Source: Ralstonia pickettii
GTDB lineage: Bacteria > Pseudomonadota > Gammaproteobacteria > Burkholderiales > Burkholderiaceae
DNA: 34,360 bases
Direction: 5' to 3'
NCBI RefSeq assembly: GCF_001699815.1
Contig: NZ_MCGB01000093.1
Span: forward strand, 1-34,360
Every line of letters begins with the position of its first letter. Within the stretch, counting starts at the first letter, position 1. Below the pieces are notes generated by a model, which saw only the letters and a list, made by a program, of their open reading frames with translations, had not been told where the DNA came from and ran no database searches. A program made the position numbers and the translations under genes. Below, piece by piece: positions 9,966-17,586 of this stretch.

Positions 9966-11735
9966 ATGGCGACATCCGTCGATTCATTCCAGATGAAGGT
10001 GTATCAGGGCGACAGCGCGGTGCTGTTCGCCTTTGATGTGGCCGATGCCGATCGCGCCGATCTGGCCGGTTTTGCCATTCAATGCACGCCGCAGGGCGGG
10101 GCGCCATATTGGGTGCCCAACCGGCTAACTTTCGACACGCCCATCCATGCAGACGCGCCGCTGAAGGCCGGCAAGTACGTCGATTCCATCGACGCGCCGT
10201 TCCAGTCGTTTCACTGGGTCCACTTTCCGCCGCATGCTGCCGCGCAACTGACTTACACCGTGCACGCGCGCTACTTCGTGTCGACGAACCCCGTGCAACT
10301 GGAGACGCGCGCCACGCGCATCGTCACCGTCACGCTGCAGCAACCGATGAGCGACTGGGCCACCGTGGGCATGGTGCGCGGGTATGTGTCGTCGCAGGCG
10401 TTCATCGATCATTACGGCGGCAACACGGCATTGGCACCGGACAAGCGCGCGCAGATAAAGTCGCCGCTGCTGTACGACACGCAGCCGTATCAGGACAAGT
10501 ACGCCTATCTGGGCGCCACCGGCCGCCGCCTCATCATCGATCTGTTGAACCAGTGCCACGCGTCCGACGGCTACGGTATCGACGTGCTCGCCTATGACTT
10601 GGACGAGCCTGACATCATTCGTGCGATTGCGTGGCTTGCGCAGAACGGTCGCAAGGTCCGCGTGATTCAGGACAACTCCGTCGGCACCGGCGCCAACGCC
10701 ACTGGCCATGGCACCGACGACGCATTTGAGACGCAGGCCGCTGAATACTTCAAGCAGACCGGTGCCGACGTCCGCCGCACACACCTGGCACGCTTCCAGC
10801 ACCACAAGGCGATCCTGCTGCGTGATGCTGCCGGCAAGCCGGTTCGTGTGCTCGCTGGCTCGGCCAACTTCTCGCTGCGCGGCCTGTACGTGCAGGCCAA
10901 CAGCGTGCTGGTGTTCGAGCAAGACGCTGCGCAGCTCTACGCGCAGGTGTTCGAGCGTCTGTGGGGATGGATCGACCAGTACGGTGAGGACGCTGCCGGC
11001 AGCCGCAAGGTGGCGACTGCCTTCCGCGCCGATGCGCTGGCCGCCGACTGGCAGGCAGTGCCGCAGGGCAGCACGCCGCGTGCGCGCTTCGGCTTTTCAC
11101 CGCATCAGACCGATGCGTTGCTAACGGAGGCGGCCGACCGAGTGAAGGGCGCGCTTTCGTCTGTGCTGTTTGCGGTGATGGCCACCGATGGCGGCGGCGA
11201 GATGCTGACCACGCTCGAACAGGTGGTGCCGCACAAGGCCGGGCTGCTCTCGCTGGGCGTGATCGACAAGCAGGGCGGTGTGGATGCCTTTGCGCCCGGT
11301 CGCGATGTGCCTTCGCAAACCGTGTCGTTTGCGTATTTGAAGGACGAAGCGCCTGCGCCGTTCAAGCAGGAAGTGGATGCCGGCACCGGCCAGCACATCC
11401 ACCACAAGTTTGTCGTATGCGATTTCAATGGTGACGAGCCTGTCGTGTTCTGCGGCTCGTCCAACCTGTCAAAGGGCGGCGAGGAACAGAACGGCGATAG
11501 CCTGATCGCCATCTACGACCCGGCCATAGTCACGGCCTACGCGATCGAAGCCATCCGCCTGTTCGACCACTACCGCTTCCGCGCAGGCGAATCCAAGGCC
11601 ACGGCCGACAAGCCGCTGGTGCTGAAGCAGTCTGCCGCCTGGGCCGACCCGTACTACGATCCGCAGAACATCAAGTTCACGGAGCGCACGCTGTTCGCCA
11701 AGTCCGGCACAGCGCTGGAGGCTGTTGTCGCGTGA
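9966..11735 (+). CDS. Phospholipase D superfamily protein with two HKD-type motifs
   Basis: A 589-residue protein. Two PLD catalytic regions are visible: H279-x-K281 followed by GSANFSLRG, and H479-x-K481-x4-D486 followed by CGSSNLSKGGEEQNGD. In the first the Asp (D287) is one residue further than the canonical HxKx4D. Such pairs form one active site that hydrolyses or transfers phosphodiesters (phospholipid or nucleic acid). The first 140 residues, rich in alternating beta-type sequence, are an N-terminal domain I do not recognise. There is no signal peptide or membrane segment, so it is predicted cytosolic or exported by a non-Sec route. ATG 9966 was chosen for its AAGGAGG site at 9951-9957. 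It is monocistronic and convergent with the next gene. Substrate is unknown. Confidence 0.83.
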   Translation: MATSVDSFQMKVYQGDSAVLFAFDVADADRADLAGFAIQCTPQGGAPYWVPNRLTFDTPIHADAPLKAGKYVDSIDAPFQSFHWVHFPPHAAAQLTYTVHARYFVSTNPVQLETRATRIVTVTLQQPMSDWATVGMVRGYVSSQAFIDHYGGNTALAPDKRAQIKSPLLYDTQPYQDKYAYLGATGRRLIIDLLNQCHASDGYGIDVLAYDLDEPDIIRAIAWLAQNGRKVRVIQDNSVGTGANATGHGTDDAFETQAAEYFKQTGADVRRTHLARFQHHKAILLRDAAGKPVRVLAGSANFSLRGLYVQANSVLVFEQDAAQLYAQVFERLWGWIDQYGEDAAGSRKVATAFRADALAADWQAVPQGSTPRARFGFSPHQTDALLTEAADRVKGALSSVLFAVMATDGGGEMLTTLEQVVPHKAGLLSLGVIDKQGGVDAFAPGRDVPSQTVSFAYLKDEAPAPFKQEVDAGTGQHIHHKFVVCDFNGDEPVVFCGSSNLSKGGEEQNGDSLIAIYDPAIVTAYAIEAIRLFDHYRFRAGESKATADKPLVLKQSAAWADPYYDPQNIKFTERTLFAKSGTALEAVVA

Positions 11736-11762
11736 TCGGTGCCGGCTGCGGTTCGTGCGCCT

Positions 11763-13256
11763 TTATACGCGCCGCTGCCGGTCGCTCCACCATGCATCGC
11801 GCAGCCGGCGCTTGGCGATCTTGCCGTTGTCGTCGCGCGGCAGCGCTGTGGTGAACTCGATCTGGCGCGGGATCTTGAAGCCGGCAATCTGACCGCGCAG
11901 CCATTCGATCAAGGGCTCGGCCTGCAGGTCTTGGCGTTCGGTCTGCACCACCGCGACAAGGCGTTCGCCGTATTCATCGCATGGCACGCCGAAGACGGCG
12001 CAGTCGACCACATCGGGGTGGCGCAGCAGCGCATGTTCGATCTCGGCCGGGTAGATGTTGACGCCGCCCGAGATGACCATGTCCGACGCGCGGTCGCACA
12101 CGTACAGGTAGCCGTCCGCGTCGAGGTAGCCCATGTCGCCGAGCGTGACCAGGCCGTCGCGCTCGATCTTGCTGCGTGCTTCGTCGTTGCCGCGGTAGGT
12201 GAAATCGGGATAGGCGGGTTGGTGGCTGTAGATCAGGCCGATCTCTCCGGTGGGGCAGGGCGTGCCGTCTTCACGCAGGATGCGCACGCGTGCGTCGCAC
12301 ACCGGGCGGCCGGCGCTGCCGGGGCGGGCGGCTGCGTCGCGCGGGTCCATCACCGTGATCATGCCGGTCTCGCTCGATGCATACGTTTCGTAGATGACTG
12401 GGCCGAGCCAGTCGATCATGCGGCGCTTGATCTCCGGCGCGCAGGGTGCGCCCGTGGACGCCACGAAGCGCAGCGAAGACAGGTCGTAGCGGCTGCGTTC
12501 TTCGTCGGTCAGCTTGAGCAGGCGTACATACATGATCGGCACTAAGTAGACCGTGTCGATGCGGTAGCGCTCGATCTGCTCCAGCACGCGCAGGGCATCA
12601 AAGCGCGCGTTCACCACCAGCACCTCCGCCATCTGGGCGGCTTGCTGGGCAAAGAGGCTCGGCGCGCTGTGATAGAGCGGGGCAGGCACCAGCGCACGGC
12701 AGCCCGGCACGATGCCGAATGTTGCAGCCACCACGGCGCGTGCCTTCTGCAGATGCGCTTCGAGCTGATCGAGCGGAACGGCCTGGCGTACCACGCCCTT
12801 GGGCCGCCCCGTGGTGCCCGAGGTATAGGCCATGTGCCCGCGCGGAGAAACGATCGGCCCGTCGTACGGCGTCTGCAGCGCAAGCCAGTTGGCATAGCCG
12901 TCGGCGCGGTCGGTGCCTTCTGCATCCACGCGCAGCAGCTGCACGTGGGCCGGTAGCAGCGGTTCTGCCGCATCGACGAGGTCGCGATGGCCGATCAATA
13001 CCTTGGCACCGGAATCGCGAACCAGAAACTCCACCTCGGCCGGCGTGAAGTGCCAGTTGATCGGGCAGAAGTAGCACCCTGCGATGCGGCAGGCGTGCAT
13101 CACGTCGATGTAGGCAGGTGCATTGCGCAGCAGCACGCCGATCACGTCGCCCTCCTGCACGCCCATGCGGCGCAAACCGCCGGCAAGGGCGGCACCGCGC
13201 GCGAGCAGCGTTTCGGCATCGGTCGGGCGATCGTCGAAGATCAGGTGGGCGGTCAT
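11763..13256 (-). CDS. Acyl-CoA synthetase (AMP-binding, class I)
   Basis: A 497-residue adenylate-forming acyl-CoA ligase. Visible motifs are the P-loop AYTSGTTGRPKGVV (about residue 150), YETYASSETGM, the hinge region CDRASDMVISGGVNIYPAEIE, and the C-terminal LPRDDNGKIAKRRLRD with the catalytic lysine. It is more like fatty-acid/long-chain type ligases than the ligase at 3442. ATG 13256 has a good AGGAGA site; the longer frame to 13352 would cover the untranslated leader. No partner genes flank it (the PLD gene is convergent, the CLC gene divergent), so its substrate cannot be inferred. Confidence 0.87.
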   Translation of the reverse strand: MTAHLIFDDRPTDAETLLARGAALAGGLRRMGVQEGDVIGVLLRNAPAYIDVMHACRIAGCYFCPINWHFTPAEVEFLVRDSGAKVLIGHRDLVDAAEPLLPAHVQLLRVDAEGTDRADGYANWLALQTPYDGPIVSPRGHMAYTSGTTGRPKGVVRQAVPLDQLEAHLQKARAVVAATFGIVPGCRALVPAPLYHSAPSLFAQQAAQMAEVLVVNARFDALRVLEQIERYRIDTVYLVPIMYVRLLKLTDEERSRYDLSSLRFVASTGAPCAPEIKRRMIDWLGPVIYETYASSETGMITVMDPRDAAARPGSAGRPVCDARVRILREDGTPCPTGEIGLIYSHQPAYPDFTYRGNDEARSKIERDGLVTLGDMGYLDADGYLYVCDRASDMVISGGVNIYPAEIEHALLRHPDVVDCAVFGVPCDEYGERLVAVVQTERQDLQAEPLIEWLRGQIAGFKIPRQIEFTTALPRDDNGKIAKRRLRDAWWSDRQRRV

Positions 13257-13439
13257 GTGTGTCTCCTGCGCGAGGTCTCTTGGGGACGGTTGCTTAATCC
13301 ATGCAGCATGCCGGATCGAACAGTATTGAACAATCCACGGCGAATTTCGCACACTGGTGAATGCGATTGGACAACGCTCTCCTTGGCCGCGTGAGCCGTG
13401 ACACCGGAATTCGGTTTGAGGGGCAACCCGCCGATATCA

Positions 13440-13526
13440 CCGCAGACCGCGTGAAAGGTCTGCGGCAGTAAGATGCATGCCTGAAGCCAAAAAGCCCGCC
13501 CGGTGTGATGCGAGGCGGGCCTTTTT
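13440..13526. ncRNA. Candidate small RNA or leader: hairpin plus bidirectional terminator
   Basis: Two structures lie in the divergent gap. The first is a perfect 9-bp hairpin, CCGCAGACC (13440-13448) with GGTCTGCGG (13457-13465). The second is a 7-bp GC stem, GCCCGCC (13494-13500) with GGCGGGC (13514-13520), flanked by A5 on the left and CT5 on the right, so it can terminate on either strand. Neither neighbouring gene is transcribed toward it from outside, so it should belong to an RNA made inside the gap, or act as an attenuator in the leader of the minus-strand ligase. No convincing promoter was found. The terminator is solid; the RNA is inference. Confidence 0.4.
13489..13526. terminator. 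Bidirectional intrinsic terminator in divergent region
   Basis: Stem GCCCGCC/GGCGGGC with a 13-nt loop, flanked by A-run (13489-13493) and T-run (13522-13526). On the minus strand the T run follows the stem directly; on the plus strand one C intervenes. Confidence 0.75.
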
Positions 13527-13551
13527 CTCGGGCGCGCGCGATTGTGCCCGG

Positions 13552-13580
13552 TTGTGACCGCGGCCGCCTTCAGGCACAAT
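13552..13580 (+). promoter_or_regulatory. Sigma-70-like promoter of the fluoride riboswitch/CLC transcript
   Basis: TTGTGA (13552-13557) and CACAAT (13575-13580) are separated by exactly 17 bp. Predicted transcription start is near 13587, which is where the riboswitch aptamer begins; this positional agreement supports the call. Confidence 0.65.
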
Positions 13581-13589
13581 GCGCCCCGT

Positions 13590-13656
13590 TGTGGAGATGG
13601 CATGCCTCCCTTAACCGCCGGTTAGCGCGTAACGATACCGGCTGATGATGCCTACA
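13590..13656 (+). promoter_or_regulatory. Fluoride riboswitch (crcB motif) aptamer
   Basis: The conserved blocks of the crcB motif are present in order: GGAGATGGCATGCCTCC, then TTAACCGCC, then GCTGATGATGCCTACA, which match the well-studied Pseudomonas syringae aptamer almost letter for letter in the conserved parts. Pairings that I can draw: GGAG (13593-13596) with CTCC (13606-13609); GCCGGT (13617-13622) with ACCGGC (13637-13642); pseudoknot GGCAT (13599-13603) with ATGCC (13648-13652). It precedes a CLC gene of the fluoride type, the classic partner of this riboswitch. Fluoride binding would switch the transporter gene on. Confidence 0.93.
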
Positions 13657-13684
13657 AGTTCCTGGTCGAAGGAAGTTGTAGGCA
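13649..13684 (+). promoter_or_regulatory. Riboswitch expression-platform hairpin
   Basis: TGCCTACAAGTTCC (13649-13662) pairs with GGAAGTTGTAGGCA (13671-13684) with a single mismatch and an 8-nt loop. The left arm reuses the 3' strand of the aptamer, including the pseudoknot nucleotides 13649-13652, so aptamer and hairpin exclude each other. No T run follows and the start codon is over 50 nt away, so it is neither a standard terminator nor a simple ribosome-site mask. The mechanism is open. Confidence 0.7.
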
Positions 13685-13738
13685 CACGCCCAAACGACGT
13701 TCTGTCGCTCAGGTTTGAGTTCTTCGAATCTGGTCATC

Positions 13739-15019
13739 ATGAAGAAAATGGCTACACGCTCCGAGCCGCTGCTCATGTTCGGGTATCTGCTGCGCTGGCT
13801 TTCGCTCGGTTCGCTCGTCGGCATGCTCGCCGGGCTTGGCTCTGCGGTGTTGCTGATGGCGCTCGATTGGGCAACCAACACGCGCACCGCACACCCTTGG
13901 CTGCTGTGGTTCCTGCCCGTGGCGGGGCTGGCCGTGGGCTTGCTCTACCACTACACGGGGCGCTCGGTGGAAGGCGGCAACAATCTGCTCATCGACGAGA
14001 TCCACGACCCCAAGCGTGTCGTCCCCAAGCGCATGGCGCCGCTCATCCTGCTGAGCACCGTTGTCACCCACATCTTTGGCGGGTCAGCCGGGCGTGAGGG
14101 CACGGCCGTGCAGATGGGCGGCAGCTTTGCTGATTACCTGACGCGGCTGTTCTCATTGGCCCCGGCGGACCGGCGCATCTTGCTGATGGCGGGCATCAGC
14201 GCCGGTTTCGCGTCGGTGTTCGGCACGCCGCTGGCCGGTGCCGTATTTGGACTGGAAGTGCTTGCGATCGGCCGTTTGCGCTATGACGCGATCCTGCCGT
14301 GCTTCATCGCGGCCATCGTGGGCGACCTGGTGCCACCGCTGCTGGGCGTGCACCACACGCCGTATGCGATTCCGTTTGTGCCGCATCTCACGCCCGTCGC
14401 GATCGGCCTGGTCGTGGTGGCCGGCATCGTCTTCGGTCTGGCGGGCATGACGTTCGCGGCGCTCACGCACCGGCTCAGCCGCCTGTTGAAGCGTCACATC
14501 GCCTTTGGGCCGCTCCGCCCCGTGCTGGGCGGCAGCGTGGTCGTGGCGGCGGCGTTGGCGCTGGGGACGGACAAATATCTCGGCCTCGGCATTCCGGTCA
14601 TCGTGGATACGTTCCACAATCCGCTGCCCGCCTACGACTTTGCCGGCAAGGCGGCCTTCACCATCGTGACGCTGGCGTCCGGTTTCAAGGGCGGTGAGGT
14701 CACGCCGCTGTTCTACATCGGCGCCACGCTGGGCAATGCGTTGGGTTACGTGCTGCCGTTGCCCTTCCCGCTGCTGGCGGGCCTTGGGTTCGTTGCCGTG
14801 TTTGCGGGTGCCGCCAATACGCCCATCGCGTCGACCTTGATGGCGATGGAACTCTTCGGCCCCGAAGTCGGCACATTTGCTGGCATTGCCTGCGTGGTGA
14901 GCTATCTCTTCTCAGGCCACACCGGCATCTATCATGCGCAGCGCATCGGCCATGCGAAGCGCCCTACCGAAGCAGCGCCGGCAGGGCAGGTTCCGGCCGA
15001 GTCAGCCGAGCGCCCTTAG
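13739..15019 (+). CDS. CLC-type anion transporter, probable fluoride/proton antiporter (CLC-F)
   Basis: A 426-residue membrane protein of the CLC fold with about ten hydrophobic helices. The gating glutamate is E120 in GSAGREGTAVQMGG. The usual first selectivity motif GSGIP is replaced by G80-N81-N82, and the usual GREGP is GREGT; together with the upstream fluoride riboswitch this points to the fluoride-exporting clade rather than a chloride channel. The C-terminus (FSGHTGIYHAQRIG) also has that subgroup's style. It would expel fluoride in exchange for protons at the inner membrane. Start is ATG 13739 or 13748; neither has a good ribosome site, and TTG 13715 is less likely; an in-frame TAG at 13679 sets the upstream limit. 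Confidence 0.88.
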   Translation: MKKMATRSEPLLMFGYLLRWLSLGSLVGMLAGLGSAVLLMALDWATNTRTAHPWLLWFLPVAGLAVGLLYHYTGRSVEGGNNLLIDEIHDPKRVVPKRMAPLILLSTVVTHIFGGSAGREGTAVQMGGSFADYLTRLFSLAPADRRILLMAGISAGFASVFGTPLAGAVFGLEVLAIGRLRYDAILPCFIAAIVGDLVPPLLGVHHTPYAIPFVPHLTPVAIGLVVVAGIVFGLAGMTFAALTHRLSRLLKRHIAFGPLRPVLGGSVVVAAALALGTDKYLGLGIPVIVDTFHNPLPAYDFAGKAAFTIVTLASGFKGGEVTPLFYIGATLGNALGYVLPLPFPLLAGLGFVAVFAGAANTPIASTLMAMELFGPEVGTFAGIACVVSYLFSGHTGIYHAQRIGHAKRPTEAAPAGQVPAESAERP

Positions 15020-15038
15020 CACTGCGATGCGCGCTCGG
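15006..15038. terminator. Hairpin across the CLC stop codon
   Basis: CCGAGCGC (15006-15013) and GCGCTCGG (15031-15038) form a perfect 8-bp stem with a 17-nt loop that contains the CLC stop codon, in the 38-bp gap before the convergent IclR gene. There is no T run, so termination is only possible, not shown. Confidence 0.3.
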
Positions 15039-15057
15039 ATTCAAGCAGCGTCCTCAC

Positions 15058-15768
15058 TCAAACACCGTAGAAGCGTTCGCACAACGCCGCACTTGCGCCG
15101 AGTTTGCGCGACAGGTCGGACGCCGCCTGCAACTGCTTCGCGACGACATCCCCAGAGGTGCGTGCCGCTTCCAGCCGGGAGGCTGCGCCCGACAGCGTCA
15201 GCGCAGCCATGAACTTGTCGCCGGAACCGAAGATGGGCGTGGCAAACGCCGCCGTGTGCTGGTCCCGCGCGCCCGAGGTGAACAGCGGCAGCTTGGGTGT
15301 TTCGTCATACAGCGCTTCACCCAGCCCCCAGTAACGCAGCACGTGGCTGATGGCCGTGTCGTCCAGCGGCAGCGACGTGCCGGGCAGCCGCGTCTCACGC
15401 AGGCCTTCCGAGGGCTCGGCGCGGAACAGGCACAGCCGCCGGCCGTGATCGACGACGTAGTACGATGCGCTCTCTCGCGTGGCGGCCGCCAGCGCGTGCA
15501 GCACCGGTTCCACCACGGAAGACAAGTGGAACGACTGCTCGTAGAGCTTGCCGAGATACAGCAGGCGTGGCCCGAGCGAGTACGCGCCGGACTCGGAGCG
15601 GATGACATAGCTCATGCGCTCCAGCGAGTTCATCAGCCGATACACCGTGGTCTTGTGCATGCCCGAGGCTTGCGCCAAGGCTGCGAGCGACAAGGCTTCC
15701 GCCCCCGGCTTGAAGCAATCCAGCAAGGCCAGCGCCTTTTCTACTGCGGCAACGCCGTCATTCCCCAT
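15058..15768 (-). CDS. IclR family transcriptional regulator
   Basis: About 236 residues. The N-terminal winged helix-turn-helix reads VEKALALLDCF...LSLAALAQASGMHKTTVYRLMNSLERMSYV, and the C-terminal IclR effector domain follows (HALAAATRESASYYVVD, FATPIFGSGDKFMAALTLSG). ATG 15768 begins the homology; the ATG at 15813 would lie within the candidate operator 15799-15813 and is less likely. It is divergent from the RraA-like gene by 170 bp and probably controls that operon in response to its substrate or an intermediate. IclR members can repress or activate; which applies is not visible. Confidence 0.88.
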   Translation of the reverse strand: MGNDGVAAVEKALALLDCFKPGAEALSLAALAQASGMHKTTVYRLMNSLERMSYVIRSESGAYSLGPRLLYLGKLYEQSFHLSSVVEPVLHALAAATRESASYYVVDHGRRLCLFRAEPSEGLRETRLPGTSLPLDDTAISHVLRYWGLGEALYDETPKLPLFTSGARDQHTAAFATPIFGSGDKFMAALTLSGAASRLEAARTSGDVVAKQLQAASDLSRKLGASAALCERFYGV

Positions 15769-15798
15769 TTCCGAATCCCCGAACTCCGAAGGGCACAA

Positions 15799-15813
15799 TT
15801 GTACTATGTACAA
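15799..15813. promoter_or_regulatory. Inverted repeat near the IclR start, candidate operator
   Basis: TTGTAC (15799-15804) and GTACAA (15808-15813) are perfect arms around 3 bp. The position just upstream of the iclR start suits autoregulation. Confidence 0.45.
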
Positions 15814-15872
15814 CGTTGTTGTATCTGGCGGAAGGGTAAACGCTAGTGGATCGACCCGCTTGCCGTGGCTAT

Positions 15873-15913
15873 AGTGATTTCACTTAGTACACCACAGTTT
15901 TACACAGTAAAAC
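15873..15913. promoter_or_regulatory. Two inverted repeats upstream of the catabolic operon
   Basis: AGTGA (15873-15877) and TCACT (15880-15884) flank 2 bp. GTTTTAC (15897-15903) and GTAAAAC (15907-15913) flank 3 bp and are perfect 7-bp arms, the best dyad in the region. The second ends 24 bp before the RraA-like start codon. IclR proteins bind short palindromes of about 15 bp; a repressor bound here would block the operon promoter. Assignment is inference. Confidence 0.5.
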
Positions 15914-15937
15914 ATCACAGTCTGAGGCAGGTTTTTC

Positions 15938-16636
15938 ATGAGTACCCCTTCGCACAACACTTCCGCCATCGTTCGCGATATCGAACGCGTTTCCCCCGCG
16001 CTGGTCGAGGCGGCTGCCCGCTTTCAGGCGGCCATCCTGGCCGACGTTGCCGGCCGCCGCGGCACCTTGAACTGTCGCGTCAAACCGCTCGCGCCGACCA
16101 TGAAAGTGGCCGGGCCGGCTGTAACGGTCGAAGTTCGCCCGGGCGACAACCTTGCCATCCATGCCGCCCTGGCGGTTGCCAAGCCCGGCGATGTGATCGT
16201 GGTGGACGGCAAGGGTGACCAGAGTTGCGCGCTGATCGGCGAGATCATGGCCACGCAGGCGCAGGCCACTGGCATCGCCGGGTTTGTCATCGATGGCGCG
16301 GTGCGCGATTCGCACGAGTTGGCGAATGGCACGTTCCCGATTTTCTCTGCCGGCTTGAACCCGTGCGGGCCGACCAAGAGCGTGGCTGGCCGCGTGAACC
16401 TGCCCGTGTCCGCCGCCGGCGCAACGGTGCATCCGGGGGACCTGGTGGTGGGCGATGCAGATGGCGTGGTCGTGATCCCGCGTGCCGACGTTGAGCGCAT
16501 TCTCGTGCTCGCACAGAAAAAGGTGGATGCCGAAGCGGCCCGCATTGCGGCGATCCGCAAGGGCGATACGCGCCCCGGCTGGCTCGAGAAGGAACTGCGC
16601 GCGGCGGGCATGCTGGCTGAAGGCGAGGCACTGTAA
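15938..16636 (+). CDS. RraA / HMG-CHA aldolase-like protein
   Basis: A 232-residue protein of the RraA-like fold. This family includes RNase E inhibitors and the class II pyruvate aldolases that cleave 4-hydroxy-4-methyl-2-oxoglutarate and 4-carboxy-4-hydroxy-2-oxoadipate and decarboxylate oxaloacetate. Visible are the GDVIVVDGKGD strand, GEIMATQAQATGIAGFVIDGAVRD with the Arg-Asp pair used for substrate and metal binding in the aldolases, and HPGDLVVGDADGVVVIPR. The metabolic neighbours favour an aldolase/decarboxylase over RNase E control. It is the first gene of the operon and its stop overlaps the next ATG by one base. Confidence 0.82.
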   Translation: MSTPSHNTSAIVRDIERVSPALVEAAARFQAAILADVAGRRGTLNCRVKPLAPTMKVAGPAVTVEVRPGDNLAIHAALAVAKPGDVIVVDGKGDQSCALIGEIMATQAQATGIAGFVIDGAVRDSHELANGTFPIFSAGLNPCGPTKSVAGRVNLPVSAAGATVHPGDLVVGDADGVVVIPRADVERILVLAQKKVDAEAARIAAIRKGDTRPGWLEKELRAAGMLAEGEAL

Positions 16637-17586
16637 TGAGCACGACTGCAACCAAGCCTGTCCTGCTCGTCACGGCGGCTGACCTGGCACCGCAAGCATT
16701 GGAGATGCTGGGCGATTTTGAAGTCGTGTTTGCCGGCAAGCAGCCCACCGAAGACGACATCGTCGCGCTCTGCGCACGGCACAAGCCGGTGGCGATCATC
16801 GTGCGCTACGGCAAGATCAACGCCCGCATCATGGATGCAGCCGCCGGCAACCTGCAGGTGATCTCCAAGCACGGCAGCGGTATCGACGTCATCGATCAGG
16901 ATGCTGCCGCGGCGCGTGGCATTGCGGTGCGTGCCGCGGTGGGGGCCAACGCGGCTGCTGTGGCCGAGCATGCGTGGGCGCTGATCCTCGCATGCGCAAA
17001 GTCCGTCCCGCAGCTCGACGCGCGCATGCGTGCTGGGCATTGGGACAAGGCGACGCACAAGTCGGTCGAACTGGATGGCCGCACGCTTGGCCTGGTCGGC
17101 CTGGGTGCGATCGGGCGCCGGACTGCTGCCATCGGCCTGGCGTTCGGGATGAAGGTTCTTGCATTCGACCCGTACACGAAAGAGGCGCCGGCAGGCGTCC
17201 AGCTGGTGGCGCTCGGTGAGTTGTACGCGCAGTCTGACGTGGTCTCGCTGCACTGCCCGTTGACCGCCGAGAACCGCAAGATGCTGAACCGCGACGCGTT
17301 CAGCTGCTTCAAGCCCGGCGCGATTCTGGTCAACACGGCGCGCGGCGGCCTCATTGACGAAGCCGCGCTGGTGGAAGCGCTGGCCAACGGCCGACTCCGT
17401 GCAGCGGGGCTCGACAGCTTCGACGTGGAGCCGATGACGGTGCCGCATCCGTTCCAGGGCGTTGCCAACATCATTCTGTCGCCGCACATCGGCGGCGTGA
17501 GCGACGCGGCCTACGTGAACATGGGTAAGGGCGCCGCGGCCAATGTGCTCGCAGTGATCGAGGAACGTGCCAGCACGGCGGCGTGA
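16636..17586 (+). CDS. D-2-hydroxyacid dehydrogenase (phosphoglycerate dehydrogenase-like)
   Basis: A 316-residue NAD-dependent D-isomer-specific dehydrogenase. The Rossmann motif is LGLVGLGAIGRRTA (about residue 154); the catalytic Arg is in VNTARGGLIDE, Glu in SFDVEP and His in LSPHIGG. It lacks the C-terminal ACT/ASB regulatory domains of biosynthetic SerA and sits in a catabolic operon, so it more likely oxidises or reduces a D-2-hydroxy acid of the degradative pathway than 3-phosphoglycerate. Overlaps at both ends indicate tight translational coupling with the RraA-like and lactonase genes. Confidence 0.87.
   Translation: MSTTATKPVLLVTAADLAPQALEMLGDFEVVFAGKQPTEDDIVALCARHKPVAIIVRYGKINARIMDAAAGNLQVISKHGSGIDVIDQDAAAARGIAVRAAVGANAAAVAEHAWALILACAKSVPQLDARMRAGHWDKATHKSVELDGRTLGLVGLGAIGRRTAAIGLAFGMKVLAFDPYTKEAPAGVQLVALGELYAQSDVVSLHCPLTAENRKMLNRDAFSCFKPGAILVNTARGGLIDEAALVEALANGRLRAAGLDSFDVEPMTVPHPFQGVANIILSPHIGGVSDAAYVNMGKGAAANVLAVIEERASTAA

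Noticed and set aside
13321-13340. Repeated GAACA units upstream of the ligase start, possible operator
   Set aside because: Only two 5-bp units, no symmetric arms and no adjacent regulator.
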